A stretch of 64,000 nt of DNA. Origin: Roseburia rectibacter (GTDB taxonomy: Bacteria; Bacillota; Clostridia; Lachnospirales; Lachnospiraceae). The stretch covers positions 2,755,001 to 2,819,000 of the forward strand of contig NZ_CP092473.1 in the NCBI RefSeq assembly GCF_014287515.2. Reading direction: 5' to 3'. Shown one piece after another: positions 54,501 to 63,674 of the stretch. The position numbers were made by a program, and so were the translations under genes. The notes beneath the pieces are model-generated. The model had not been told where the DNA came from and did not search any database. It saw nothing but the letters and a program-made list of their open reading frames with translations. How positions within the stretch are numbered: position 1 is the stretch's first letter; every line of letters begins with the position of its first letter.

Positions 54501-56077
54501 AGTTGTTTGAAATAGTTAAATAACGGCTGATGGTCACTCGCAAGTGCAGCAAGCGGTGTATCAATACCCATGGCAGATGTACCCTCGCCGCCGTTCTTTG
54601 CCATCGGAAGGATTGCTTCACGCAGGGACTCGAAAGTATAACCGAATGCTTTTTGCATTCTCTGGCGTTCTTCCTTGGTATATTCCGGCACACGCTCGTT
54701 CGGAATCTTTAAATCTTCCAGTTTTAAGAGGTTGCGGTCAAGCCATTCACCATATGGCTGCTTGTTTGCATAAGTTTCTTTCAATTCATCATCGTCGATC
54801 ACACGGCCTGCAACTGTATCAACTAAAAGCATTTTACCAGGACGTAAGCGCTCTTTTACAAGAATCTTTGTCGGATCGATATCAAGTACGCCGACCTCAG
54901 AGGAAAGGATCAGATAATCATCATCGGTAATGTAGTAACGGGATGGACGCAGTCCGTTGCGGTCAAGTACCGCTCCCATCATATCACCATCGGAAAACAG
55001 AATAGATGCAGGTCCGTCCCATGGCTCCATCATCGTTGCGTAATACTGATAAAAATCTTTTTTCTTCTGTGACATGATACGGTTGTTTGCCCATGGTTCC
55101 GGGATCATGATCATGACTGCAAGTGGAAGATCCATACCGCTCATAACCAGAAACTCCAAGGTATTATCAAGCATTGCGGAATCAGAACCCTCGGAATTGA
55201 TAACCGGCAGTACCTTCTGAAGTTCTCCCTTTAAGTGTTCGGATTCCATTGTCTCCTCACGTGCAAGCATCTTGTCCGCATTACCCTTGATGGTATTGAT
55301 CTCACCGTTATGTACGATAAAACGGTTTGGATGTGCTCTCTCCCAGCTCGGATTCGTGTTCGTGGAGAAACGGGAATGAACCGTTGCAATCGCTGATTCG
55401 TAATCTTTATCCTGTAAGTCAGCAAAAAATAAACGAAGCTGCTCTACCAAAAACATTCCTTTGTATACGATGGTTCTGCTGGACAAAGAAACCACATACG
55501 TATCATCGTTAGACTGTTCGAAAACACGTCTTGCAACATAAAGTTTACGGTCAAAGTCAAGTCCCTTTGCCACCTCTGCCGGACGTTTGACAAAGCCCTG
55601 CATGATATATGGCATACAGTCAACTGCTTTCTGTCCGAGTTTGGTCGGATCGGTCGGAACTTCTCTCCATCCTAAGAACTCCATTCCTTCCTTGTTGACA
55701 ATGACTTCAAACATTTTCTTCGCCTGATTGCGTTTTAATTCATCCTGTGGGAAGAAAAACATGCCGACACCGTAATCTCTCTCATCTCCAAGCTCGATGC
55801 CAAGTGGTTTTGTCACTTTCGAGAAAAACTTATGTGATACCTGAAGCAGAATACCAACACCGTCACCTGTCTTGCCCTCTGCATCTTTACCTGCCCTGTG
55901 TTTCAAGTTTTCTACGATCTTTAATGCATTCTCTACCGTTGCATGTGTCTTGATACCTTTGATATTGACAACAGCACCGATACCGCAGTTATCATGCTCA
56001 AATCTCGGATCATACATTCCGGTTTCCTTCTTGTAGCTGCCTGTTACAGAAAAACGGTCTAATTTCTGCTCTTTCAT
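51503..56077 (-). CDS. gltB: Glutamate synthase (NADPH) large subunit
   Basis: 1524 residues. Hydrolyses glutamine and transfers the ammonia to 2-oxoglutarate. Class II amidotransferase domain with nucleophile Cys-31 in HDNCGIGAVV, which implies removal of a 30-residue propeptide; then the central domain, the FMN-binding synthase domain (GGEGGEDAER, GAKPGEGGHLPG, GYDGGTGAAP), the 3Fe-4S Cys region (CNLDTCPAGIATQ) and the C-terminal beta-helix GXGXG domain. The ATG at 56077 follows AGGAAG; a TTG two codons earlier is less likely. First gene of gltBD. Confidence 0.97.
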   Translation of the reverse strand: MKEQKLDRFSVTGSYKKETGMYDPRFEHDNCGIGAVVNIKGIKTHATVENALKIVENLKHRAGKDAEGKTGDGVGILLQVSHKFFSKVTKPLGIELGDERDYGVGMFFFPQDELKRNQAKKMFEVIVNKEGMEFLGWREVPTDPTKLGQKAVDCMPYIMQGFVKRPAEVAKGLDFDRKLYVARRVFEQSNDDTYVVSLSSRTIVYKGMFLVEQLRLFFADLQDKDYESAIATVHSRFSTNTNPSWERAHPNRFIVHNGEINTIKGNADKMLAREETMESEHLKGELQKVLPVINSEGSDSAMLDNTLEFLVMSGMDLPLAVMIMIPEPWANNRIMSQKKKDFYQYYATMMEPWDGPASILFSDGDMMGAVLDRNGLRPSRYYITDDDYLILSSEVGVLDIDPTKILVKERLRPGKMLLVDTVAGRVIDDDELKETYANKQPYGEWLDRNLLKLEDLKIPNERVPEYTKEERQRMQKAFGYTFESLREAILPMAKNGGEGTSAMGIDTPLAALASDHQPLFNYFKQLFAQVTNPPIDSIREKVVTSTTVYIGEDGNLLEEKAENCQVLKVNNPILTNTDLMKIKAMKVPGFKVEVIPIIYYKNTSLEKAIDRLFVEADRAYRDGANILILSDRGIDENHVPIPSLLAVSALQQHLVRTKKRTSVAMILESGEPREVHHFATLLGYGACAINPYLVQDTVKQLVDEHMLDKDYYAAVQDYNNAILNGIVKIASKMGISTIQSYEGSKIFEAIGIDKNVIDKYFTNTVSRIGGITLKDIENDVNELHSAAYDPLGLESDLTLESRGRHKMRSGADPHLYNPATIHLLQEATRRGDYELFKQYTDLVNKEEREITLRGLMDFNYPKKGVPLEEVESVESIVQRFKTGAMSYGSISQEAHETLAIAMNRLHGKSNSGEGGEDAERIASKNSSVNRCSAIKQVASGRFGVTSQYLVSAQEIQIKMAQGAKPGEGGHLPGKKVYPWIAKTRLSTPGVALISPPPHHDIYSIEDLEQLIFDLKNSNRDARITVKLVSEAGVGTVAAGVAKAGAQVVLISGYDGGTGAAPASSIHNAGLPWELGLSETHQTLIMNGLRNKVRIETDGKLMSGRDVAIAALLGAEEYGFATAPLVTLGCVMMRVCNLDTCPAGIATQNPELRKRFAGKPEYVENFMRFIAAELREYMAKLGCKTIDEMVGRSDLLKVRDDLSGREKEIDLSKILNNPFADQKKKVIFDPKQVYDFELEKSKDITVLLKQLGPALEKQQSRSIDVEVTNTDRSFGTIFGSEITKKYGGEGLPEDTFIVKCSGAGGQSFGAFIPKGLTLELVGDSNDYFGKGLSGGKLVVYAPAGVKYKKDENIIIGNVALYGATSGKAFISGVAGERFCVRNSGASAVVEGVGDHGCEYMTGGRVVVLGKTGKNFAAGMSGGIAYVLDEDNDLYTRMNKEMVFSEEISNKYDVMELKDMIKEHVALTNSEKGKAILDNFSEYLPKFKKVIPYDYNRMLMAIVQMEEKGLSSEQAQIEAFYANTRG

Positions 56078-56154
56078 CTTCAACTTCCTTTCTCCATCTG
56101 CTCGTCTGTCTTTGTCAGAAAAACAGTTGTCTTTTGCTGGATTTGTTATGTATT

Positions 56155-56183
56155 AATATACAACTTTCAGATCCGTTTGTCTA
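56155..56183 (-). promoter_or_regulatory. Promoter of gltBD
   Basis: TAGACA (56183-56178), 17-bp spacer and TATATT (56160-56155) on the minus strand. TGTAT-ATTA-ATACA, a perfect small palindrome, covers the -10 box at about 56147-56160. A second TTGACA lies further upstream near 56217. Confidence 0.6.
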
Positions 56184-56296
56184 CCAGTTTTTTTACTCTA
56201 TTGTCTGATAATATGTCAATTACGCATTATTATATATAGTTATCTGTCTTTTTATTTTATTTTTGTTTCAAATCATATTTATACAAACAATTACAT

Positions 56297-56342
56297 AAAA
56301 AGAAGATGCAAAAAAATTTCATTAATTTTTCTGCATCTTCGC
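56297..56342 (-). terminator. Terminator after the lipoprotein/YczE-remnant region
   Basis: Minus strand GAAGATGCA...TGCATCTTC with an AT-rich loop, followed by TTTTTATG. Confidence 0.8.
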
Positions 56343-56395
56343 ATTTTTACCAGTTTTATTAAATTGTGTCTAAATTGCATCTGTGTATTTTTTCT

Positions 56396-56590
56396 GTTTT
56401 TGGTAAATCCTACGCTCTTATGTATCGTATCCGCGATTGCCTGCACAATTCCATCTCCCGGATTCGGGATCAGCCGCATGTTCAGTGACATCGCAGTCCC
56501 CACTCCGGTCAGAACGATCGCAAGCAGCAGAAACAGGAATCTGCCCACATAACTTCCGGCAAAATGATCCGGATAAACGTCAGACGGATA
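56396..56590 (-). pseudogene. YczE/YitT-like membrane protein remnant
   Basis: About 64 in-frame codons read YVGRFLFLLLAIVLTGVGTA and MRLIPNPGDGIVQAIAD with KSVGFTK, which match the first loop of the YczE/YitT-like (DUF6198-type) membrane proteins. The N-terminal region and all later helices are missing, and the open frame runs on into unrelated sequence on both sides. It is a fragment left after deletion. Confidence 0.6.
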
Positions 56591-56609
56591 TCCAGTTTCT
56601 GAGCATGCA

Positions 56610-57500
56610 TCATGTTTCCTGTTTCGTTTCTCCTGTTTTGTTTTTGTTTTTCTGGACGTTTCCCTCCAGTGTTTTTTCCTCACAACTGTACAGGGCACCA
56701 TTATCAATGTCAAGTGACAGAAGAAGCATAGAATCTTTCAGGTAGTGTGTCATTTTTTCCTGCAAAAGCGGGACAACGTCTTCCCTGTGTGTACATTCGT
56801 TCCAGTCCGGATGTTCGTCCTTGTCAACTGCAAATTCAACACCATAGGTGTCATCGATCACAATTCCCTTTTCATCATCCACATAAAAGGCTGCGAAATC
56901 ATATTGGGCAGTCCCTTGCATTTCATAGGTTGTGCTTATCAAAAGATAGTCCAGGTTGTCCTTTTTTGAAAGACATATCGTTCCATTTCCTGCATGCGAC
57001 AGGTGAAAGTTTCTGCTGATAAATCTCGGATAACGTTCATATTCTCTATCTTTTGTTCCGCGATAGACTTTCACATAACATCCATATGAACTGTTACTTA
57101 CAACATCATCTACTGTTGCATCCGGCTCACCGCCATATCCGACTACTGAAACCAGATCTGCGATTCCATCGTGTGTGATGTCTGCAGTCGTTTCAAATAC
57201 AGGCACCTCATAGGCATCCTTCCCCGGATAATCTGAATTATAATAGTTTCCCTCTTCCCCTAACTGACCGATATCGCTGTATGTGGAATAGACATATTCC
57301 TGATTCTCCACGACATATTTTTCTGTCTGTGCATCAGGAGCATTTTCTGTTTTCTTCGCGTCTTCTGCTTCTTTCTCATTTTCTTCCAATACTGACGTGT
57401 TTGAAGCAGCAGAATTTTCTATTGTTTTTTTACTGCATCCAGCAAAACACTCACTTGCAAATACAACAGTAATCATCGCCATGACTAATTTATTTTTCAT
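56610..57500 (-). CDS. Lipoprotein of unknown function
   Basis: 296 residues from the ATG at 57500, which has GAGGTGGGG upstream. Signal peptide MKNKLVMAMITVVFASECFA with lipobox-like FAGC, then a Glu/Ala/Asn-rich linker and an exported alpha/beta domain containing HDGIADLVSVVGYGG, an integrin/FG-GAP-like calcium-loop pattern (TADITHDGIADL). The start overlaps the stop of the GNAT gene in ATGA. Function unknown. Confidence 0.8.
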   Translation of the reverse strand: MKNKLVMAMITVVFASECFAGCSKKTIENSAASNTSVLEENEKEAEDAKKTENAPDAQTEKYVVENQEYVYSTYSDIGQLGEEGNYYNSDYPGKDAYEVPVFETTADITHDGIADLVSVVGYGGEPDATVDDVVSNSSYGCYVKVYRGTKDREYERYPRFISRNFHLSHAGNGTICLSKKDNLDYLLISTTYEMQGTAQYDFAAFYVDDEKGIVIDDTYGVEFAVDKDEHPDWNECTHREDVVPLLQEKMTHYLKDSMLLLSLDIDNGALYSCEEKTLEGNVQKNKNKTGETKQET

Positions 57501-57925
57501 TTTCCCCACCTCATAACATACTCTTTTTCGTTTGTATCTTCATCTGTTTCTTCCGCCTGAATCAGGAAATTCTCCCTCTGATAAAAGTAAATTGCATGCA
57601 CATTCTTTTCGTATACACATAAACGCAATTCGGTTTTTCTGCTTTTTACATAATCCAGCAGATATTTTCCAATTCCCATCGATTGTGCAGATTCTTTCAC
57701 AAACAATCCCTCGATATAGCAATCATTTATTCCGATAAAACCATCTATCTGACCATTTTTTCCCTCTTCATATACATATACTTCTGCTTCCGGCAGAATT
57801 TGTTTTACCATTTCATACTTGCTGGTCCAATATGCCTTTGTGATAAAGTTATGCGCTTTGATGTTTGTCTCAAGCCATATCTGCATAACAGCAGATATAT
57901 CCTTTTCTTCCATTTTTCTTATCAT
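57497..57925 (-). CDS. GNAT family N-acetyltransferase
   Basis: 142 residues. The start IRKMEEKDISAVMQIWLE and the acetyl-CoA loop SMGIGKYLLDYVK are typical of GNAT enzymes, as is the end AIYFYQRENF. Substrate unknown. It is translationally coupled to the lipoprotein gene. The 150 bp upstream to the YhcG remnant hold one hairpin and nothing else. Confidence 0.88.
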   Translation of the reverse strand: MIRKMEEKDISAVMQIWLETNIKAHNFITKAYWTSKYEMVKQILPEAEVYVYEEGKNGQIDGFIGINDCYIEGLFVKESAQSMGIGKYLLDYVKSRKTELRLCVYEKNVHAIYFYQRENFLIQAEETDEDTNEKEYVMRWGK

Positions 57926-58075
57926 AGCTTACTCCCTATTTACTTTTGTCTTTACGCACTGCACAGATATCTTTTTATCCGCTCTCACAAAAAGTTAATT
58001 TTCAGAATCATTTACATATGAAACATTGATCTGTATCAGTTGTTCAACCTCTTCTTCATCATATGTTTTTCTAGC

Positions 58076-58125
58076 AAAAAATGGGACTCATTGGCTGCTC
58101 ATTTAGCGTCCGTGTCCCATTTTTT
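58076..58125. terminator. Bidirectional terminator next to the YhcG remnant
   Basis: AAAAAATGGGAC (58076-58087) and GTCCCATTTTTT (58114-58125) with a 26-nt loop. Confidence 0.85.
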
Positions 58126-58132
58126 TCTCTTA

Positions 58133-58544
58133 CTATTTATTTTCCTGTTTATGCCACTCATTCAAAACCGCCTCCACCTGTGCGATCAACTGCTCCTTAT
58201 CGGGAATATAGGAAACATAGCACGAAGCAAAAATATTATTAGACAGACCGCCTAGTGCATATTCTGCTGCTATACTGTCCTTGTCCGTACAAAGAATAAT
58301 GCCAATCGGTGGATTATCATGTTCGTCATTTATTTCTGCGGCATAATAATTCAGATACATATTGAGCTGTCCAGCAGCTTCTGGTGTCAGTTTGGTAGTT
58401 TTCAATTCCTTTTTCTGCGAGAGCAAGCACTGTTTTTTTGTTTGTTTTTCCCTCTGATAATAACAGCCTTTCATAGAGAGACGTGGAAATCTGCCACTTT
58501 AATTCCCGTATCGACCACCCGGAGTTGATAGCTTCCTTTTCCAT
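58133..58544 (-). pseudogene. YhcG/DUF1016 PDDEXK nuclease remnant with internal deletion
   Basis: Two minus-strand frames hold the ends of one gene. From 58544 the sequence reads NSGWSIRELKWQISTSLYER and ends TVLALAEKG, the DUF1016 N-terminal domain. Near 58410 it passes into another frame as ELKTTKLTPEAAGQLNMYLN, PPIGIILCTDKDS, AEYALGGL, the C-terminal PDDEXK domain to a stop at 58133. About half of the usual 330-360 residue protein, with part of the active site, has been deleted at the join. Confidence 0.75.
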
Positions 58545-58571
58545 ATTAGTAAATATCCGCGCACTTTTTCT

Positions 58572-59372
58572 TCAGTCTCTCTCATCAAATCCCACATTCT
58601 TCTTCCACCTCCAGAATCCAACGATTACAACACCAGCCACAACAAGCATCCCCGCCGTAAAGCCAATCCCTTTCGCATCCGCCGCATAGCCAAAGGACAG
58701 CCATCCCGTCTCTGCACGCACAACTGCCACGGTATTCGCTGCGATATGTCCTAATACCGGTACATAGAAAAATCCTGTCTTTTCATACAAAAACGCCAGC
58801 AGACATCCTAACACTGCCGCATATAAAAACTGTACCAGATTCACATGCACCAGTCCAAAGATCAGTGCAGAACAAATGACTGCAGGATACACACCAATCA
58901 TAAGTTTTAATCTCTGATAAACCACTCCACGGAACAATAATTCTTCTGCAATCGGGATCAGAAGACAAGAACCAAGGAACTCGTAAACTGCTGTTCCCGC
59001 AAAAAATGCCTGATTTGCAGTCTGGAACCCTTCAGATGCCTGGATGAGCGGTGTCATTGCAATAATATTGTTGACTGCAATTCCAAGTGCAGCTACAGAT
59101 ACAACCGTCACTGCAATATTTATAAACTGTTCCCTGCCCATATTAAACTTTCTTTTTCCATAAACGGTATCACGTACGTTCTGGTCTGCCATATAAAATT
59201 TTAATATAACCGGGATCGTAACCGCCGCACATACAAGCTGACGCAGCATATACGTCTCATTCGCAGTACCAAGAAGCATCTCCAGTGCAAAATAGCAGAG
59301 ACTCGATACTACATAATAAAGTCCGATCGGATAAAGGATCTGCCAGATCTGGTAACCTTTTGTCTGTTTCAT
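58572..59372 (-). CDS. CPBP (Abi) family intramembrane metalloprotease
   Basis: 266 residues with about seven membrane helices. The catalytic motifs are present: EELLFRG at 143-149, FGLVH with His-176 and GHIAANT with His-209 and Asn-213. Such Rce1/CAAX-like proteases process or protect peptides and prenylated substrates. Its start overlaps the topoisomerase A-subunit stop by 4 bp (ATGA), so it is coupled to the gyrase-like operon. Confidence 0.92.
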   Translation of the reverse strand: MKQTKGYQIWQILYPIGLYYVVSSLCYFALEMLLGTANETYMLRQLVCAAVTIPVILKFYMADQNVRDTVYGKRKFNMGREQFINIAVTVVSVAALGIAVNNIIAMTPLIQASEGFQTANQAFFAGTAVYEFLGSCLLIPIAEELLFRGVVYQRLKLMIGVYPAVICSALIFGLVHVNLVQFLYAAVLGCLLAFLYEKTGFFYVPVLGHIAANTVAVVRAETGWLSFGYAADAKGIGFTAGMLVVAGVVIVGFWRWKKNVGFDERD

Positions 59373-61606
59373 CGTTTGGTTCCCTTCGTGTCACGTCCTG
59401 CAGTACGCAGGCGGTTTAATGCTACCTCTTTGCCTTTTACCTCAACATTGACCGAATCTTCTGCATTCAGCAGATAAATGGCAGTAAGTGCATCGCCTGC
59501 ACCTAATTTCATGCCACGCACTCCGACCGCTCCCTTTTTCTTTTCCGGGATACTTGAAATATCAATTCTGAGGAAAAAGTCTTTTTCAGACTGCATCACA
59601 AGTGTTTCTTCCAGTGTAAGCGCCTGTACAAAGATCAGCTCATCACCTTCGTTTAACTTTGTCGCGGCTGTGGTACGTTTTGCTACATCAAATTCACTTC
59701 CATCCACAACTTTTAACATTGCAGATTTTGTTCCAAAAAGAACCTGTGACCGGCTGATTGCAGCAAGATTCGTGATATAGACAAAATTTTCCTCGCTGCT
59801 GTTATAATTACTTAAGTTATCGATCGGCGTTCCCTTGTCACGGAATTTACCATAAGGAAGATCTAATACCTTTAACAGATGCATCTGTCCCTTATTTGTA
59901 AAAATGCAGATTTTATCCGTATTTTTGCAGGTTAAGATATAGCGGTTTTCCGTATTCGCTGCCTCTTTATTTCTCTCATAAGTTGCAACATCCACAGTTT
60001 TTGCATATCCAAAACGATCCATCAGGAATACAACATCCATTTCCTCGATCTTCTTCTCTTCAACAACCGCTTCCTCCAGGTTATCGATCACCGTTTTTCT
60101 TGGTTTTTCATACTCTTTCTTAAAATTCTCTAACTCTTTGATGATAACTTTTGCCATAGCTGCACGGCTGCCTAAAATATCCTCATATTTTGCAATATTT
60201 TTCAGCGTCTCGTCATGGTCTTTTAAAAGTGCTTCCAGTTCAAGTCCGATCAATTTCTGCAGGCGCATCTCGAGGATCGCTGTAGTCTGTCTTTCTGTAA
60301 AACGGAGTTTTGCCGCCTCACGCTTCGACTGTTCGGATTTGAAATTGATGTTATCCGTGATGCCATCCGTCAGACATGCTCTTGCATCCTTTACATTTTT
60401 ACTTCCACGCAGGATCTCAATGATCAGATCAATGACATCGGTTGCCTTGATAAGACCTTCCTGAATCTCCTTTTTATCACGTTCTTTTGCAAGAAGTGTC
60501 TGATACTTGCGTGTTGCAAGTTCATACTGGAAATTCACATGGTGACGGATGATCGGAACGATTCCCATGGTTTCCGGTTTGCCATCCGCTACTGCTAACA
60601 TATTGACGCCAAATGTATCTTCCAGTTTCGTTTTCTTATAGAGAAGATTCTTTAAATTCTCGATATCCGCACCTTTTTTTAATTCCAGAACAATACGGAT
60701 TCCTTCTTTCGAAGACTGGTTTGTAATATCAACGATATCAGAAGTTTTCTTTGTCTCAACCAGATTATAGATATCATTTAAAAACTTTCCGATATTCGCA
60801 CCGATCATGGTATATGGAATCTCGGTGATGACAAGACGGTCTTTTCCGCCTTTTCCCTTTTCCACTTCTACCTTGCCACGGATCTTGATCTTGCCCATAC
60901 CAGTTGAATAGACAGCCATCAGCTCGTCCTTATTTGCAACGATACCGCCTGTTGGGAAATCCGGTCCCGGTATATACTGCATCATCTGCTCTGTGTTGAT
61001 ATCCGGATCTTTCATATATGCGATCACACCGTCAATGACCTCGCCAAAATTATGTGGCGGAATGCTTGTCGTCATACCGACAGCGATTCCCTCTGCTCCA
61101 TTCAAAAGCAGATTTGGCACTTTTACAGGAAGTACTTCCGGTTCTTTTTCTGTCTCATCAAAGTTCGGGACAAAATTTACTACATCTTTGTCTAAATCTG
61201 CCAGATATGCTTCCTGTGTGATCTTCTGTAAACGTGCCTCGGTATAACGCATTGCAGCGGCACCATCACCTTCGATAGAACCAAAATTACCATGCCCGTC
61301 CACAAGCGGCAGACCTTTTTTAAAATCCTGTGCCATTACAACAAGTGCATCATAAATAGAGCTGTCACCGTGCGGATGATATTTACCCATCGTATCACCA
61401 ACAATACGCGCACATTTACGGTACGGCTTGTCGTAACGGATGCCCAGTTCATACATATCGTAAAGTGTTCTTCTCTGCACCGGCTTCAAGCCGTCCCTCA
61501 CATCCGGCAGCGCACGCGCAATGATAACACTCATGGCATAATCAATATAAGATTTCTGCATCAGTTCCGAGTATTCTGTGCGGATAATCTGTTCTTCCTG
61601 ATTCAT
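59369..61606 (-). CDS. Type IIA topoisomerase A subunit (ParC-like)
   Basis: 745 residues from the ATG at 61606 (GGAG 6 nt upstream). It cuts and rejoins DNA through the active Tyr-121 in AAMRYTEARL. ARALPDVRDGLKPVQRR and the quinolone-site segment KYHPHGDSSIYDAL are intact, with Ser at the usual resistance position. The C-terminal beta-pinwheel lacks a recognisable GyrA box, and the protein is shorter than GyrA, so a ParC/topoisomerase IV role is more likely; gyrase cannot be ruled out. Confidence 0.88.
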   Translation of the reverse strand: MNQEEQIIRTEYSELMQKSYIDYAMSVIIARALPDVRDGLKPVQRRTLYDMYELGIRYDKPYRKCARIVGDTMGKYHPHGDSSIYDALVVMAQDFKKGLPLVDGHGNFGSIEGDGAAAMRYTEARLQKITQEAYLADLDKDVVNFVPNFDETEKEPEVLPVKVPNLLLNGAEGIAVGMTTSIPPHNFGEVIDGVIAYMKDPDINTEQMMQYIPGPDFPTGGIVANKDELMAVYSTGMGKIKIRGKVEVEKGKGGKDRLVITEIPYTMIGANIGKFLNDIYNLVETKKTSDIVDITNQSSKEGIRIVLELKKGADIENLKNLLYKKTKLEDTFGVNMLAVADGKPETMGIVPIIRHHVNFQYELATRKYQTLLAKERDKKEIQEGLIKATDVIDLIIEILRGSKNVKDARACLTDGITDNINFKSEQSKREAAKLRFTERQTTAILEMRLQKLIGLELEALLKDHDETLKNIAKYEDILGSRAAMAKVIIKELENFKKEYEKPRKTVIDNLEEAVVEEKKIEEMDVVFLMDRFGYAKTVDVATYERNKEAANTENRYILTCKNTDKICIFTNKGQMHLLKVLDLPYGKFRDKGTPIDNLSNYNSSEENFVYITNLAAISRSQVLFGTKSAMLKVVDGSEFDVAKRTTAATKLNEGDELIFVQALTLEETLVMQSEKDFFLRIDISSIPEKKKGAVGVRGMKLGAGDALTAIYLLNAEDSVNVEVKGKEVALNRLRTAGRDTKGTKR

Positions 61607-61682
61607 ATCATACTCCATTCTGTCATAATAAGTTTTCGGCTGCTATCCACATTTATCAAATGAACGGCAGTCATTCACCTTG

Positions 61683-63605
61683 TCAGATATCAAGTGCTGC
61701 GTCCTGCGCGTGTTCGTAAATAAACATCTTGCGCGGCGGCACATCATTTCCCATCAAAAGTTCCGTGATATCAGATGCCATACGTCCATCTTCGATCTCA
61801 ATACGTTTTAAGATCCTCGTTTCCGGATTCAATGTCGTCTCCCAGAGCTGCTCCGCATCCATCTCACCGAGACCTTTGTAACGCTGCAGAGTAAAATTGC
61901 TCTTATGGTTCCTGCGGTAACGTTCCAATGCCGCATCGTCGTAAAGGTATTCTTCTTCCCCTTTAGACGGGATCGCTTTGTACAATGGCGGCATTGCCAC
62001 ATAGACATGTCCCTCATAGATCAATTCCGGCATGAAACGATAAAACAGTGTCAGAAGCAGTGTGGAAATATGTGCTCCATCGACGTCGGCATCTGCCATG
62101 ATGATGATCTTGTCATAGCGCAGTTTCGTGATGTCAAAATCATTGCCGTATCCTTCGGAAAAACCACATCCAAATGCATTGATCATCGTCTTGATCTCTG
62201 CATTTGCAAGCACCTTGTCAATACTTGCTTTCTCAACATTTAAAATCTTACCACGGATCGGCAGAATTGCCTGAAAATTACGGTCACGCGCCGTCTTTGC
62301 AGAACCTCCCGCGGAATCTCCCTCGACGATAAATATCTCACAGATCGACGCGTCCCTGCTCTCACAGTTTGCAAGCTTTCCGTTGGAATCAAAAGAGAAT
62401 TTCTGTTTTGTCAGAAGATTCGTCTTCGCACGCTCCTCGGTCTTGCGGATCTTTGCCGCTTTCTCCGCGCAGGAGATCACGGTCTTTAATACCTCTAAAT
62501 TTTTGTCAAAATAAAGCTGTATCTCATCCCCGGTCACTTTTGCCGTGACACGCGCTGCATCCTGATTGTCCAGTTTCGTCTTGGTCTGTCCCTCAAAACG
62601 TGGATCCGGGTGTTTGATGGAAACGATCGCCGTCATACCATTACGGACATCTGCTCCGGTAAAATTAGAATCCTTTTCTTTTAAAATCCCAAGTTCCCTC
62701 GCATAGGAATTGATGACAGTTGTAAATACCGTTTTAAATCCGGTAATATGCGTACCACCTTCTGCATTAAAAATATTGTTACAGAATCCCAGAATATTCT
62801 CATGGAACTCATTTGTATACTGAAATGCAGCCTCAACTGTGATTCCATCCTGCTCACCTTTAAAATAGACCACATCGTGAAGTACCTCATTGTTTTTATT
62901 CAGATCTTTGACAAAACCAATGATTCCTTCCTCCTCATGATATACGATATGCTCCACTTCCGGCCCGCGTTTATCCTCATAAATGATCGTCAGTGCCGGA
63001 TTTAAGTATGCTGTTTCATGCATACGGCTCTTTACTTCATCTTCTTTAAATCTTGTCTTTTCAAAAATCTCCGGATCTGGGAGAAAGTTGACTTTTGTGC
63101 CTGTTTTTTTCGTTTTTCCAATGGTCGGAAGTAACCCGTTTTCCAATTCGACCACCGGAATACCACGCTCATAACCATCATGATGGATATAGCCATCTCT
63201 GCTGATCCAGACATCCATATGTGTCGATAATGCATTTACAACCGAAGAACCGACTCCATGCAGACCACCGCTGGTCTTATAAGCGGAATCATCAAACTTT
63301 CCTCCTGCATGCAGTGTCGTATAAACTATACGGGCAGCCGAAACTCCCTTTGCATGCATGCCGACCGGAACACCTCGTCCATTATCCTCCACGGTACAGG
63401 AACCATCCGCTTCTAACGTTACATAAATCGTATCGCAGGCTCCCGCAAGATGTTCATCCACCGCATTGTCCACGATCTCGTAGATCAGGTGATTTAAACC
63501 TTTCCGTGAAACACTGCCGATATACATTCCCGGTCTTTTTCTTACCGCCTCAAGCCCTTCAAGAACAGAAATACTGCTCTCGTCATAGCCGCCTGTCTTT
63601 GCCAT
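61683..63605 (-). CDS. Type IIA topoisomerase B subunit (ParE-like)
   Basis: 640 residues. GHKL ATPase with EIVDNAVDEHLAG, DNGRGVPVG and GLHGVGSSVVNAL; the TOPRIM domain EGDSAGGSAK, DADVDGAHI and the QRYKGLGEM tail. The length and order agree with ParE/GyrB of Firmicutes. It lies 76 bp upstream of the A subunit on the same strand, and its partner decides the name. Confidence 0.9.
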   Translation of the reverse strand: MAKTGGYDESSISVLEGLEAVRKRPGMYIGSVSRKGLNHLIYEIVDNAVDEHLAGACDTIYVTLEADGSCTVEDNGRGVPVGMHAKGVSAARIVYTTLHAGGKFDDSAYKTSGGLHGVGSSVVNALSTHMDVWISRDGYIHHDGYERGIPVVELENGLLPTIGKTKKTGTKVNFLPDPEIFEKTRFKEDEVKSRMHETAYLNPALTIIYEDKRGPEVEHIVYHEEEGIIGFVKDLNKNNEVLHDVVYFKGEQDGITVEAAFQYTNEFHENILGFCNNIFNAEGGTHITGFKTVFTTVINSYARELGILKEKDSNFTGADVRNGMTAIVSIKHPDPRFEGQTKTKLDNQDAARVTAKVTGDEIQLYFDKNLEVLKTVISCAEKAAKIRKTEERAKTNLLTKQKFSFDSNGKLANCESRDASICEIFIVEGDSAGGSAKTARDRNFQAILPIRGKILNVEKASIDKVLANAEIKTMINAFGCGFSEGYGNDFDITKLRYDKIIIMADADVDGAHISTLLLTLFYRFMPELIYEGHVYVAMPPLYKAIPSKGEEEYLYDDAALERYRRNHKSNFTLQRYKGLGEMDAEQLWETTLNPETRILKRIEIEDGRMASDITELLMGNDVPPRKMFIYEHAQDAALDI

Positions 63606-63674
63606 TTCTTTCTTCCCTTTCCTGCTAAATCTATTCCTTATTTACCAGATAACCTTTGTATCTGCTTCAAATTT

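Noticed and set aside
56291..56713. A single 140-codon gene covering the YczE-like segment
   Set aside because: Its first third overlaps the lipoprotein gene in another frame and its end overlaps a terminator; only the middle resembles a protein family, so it is a remnant.
59369..63605. Calling the topoisomerase pair gyrA and gyrB
   Set aside because: The A subunit is short and no GyrA box was found, so ParC/ParE-like is the safer description.
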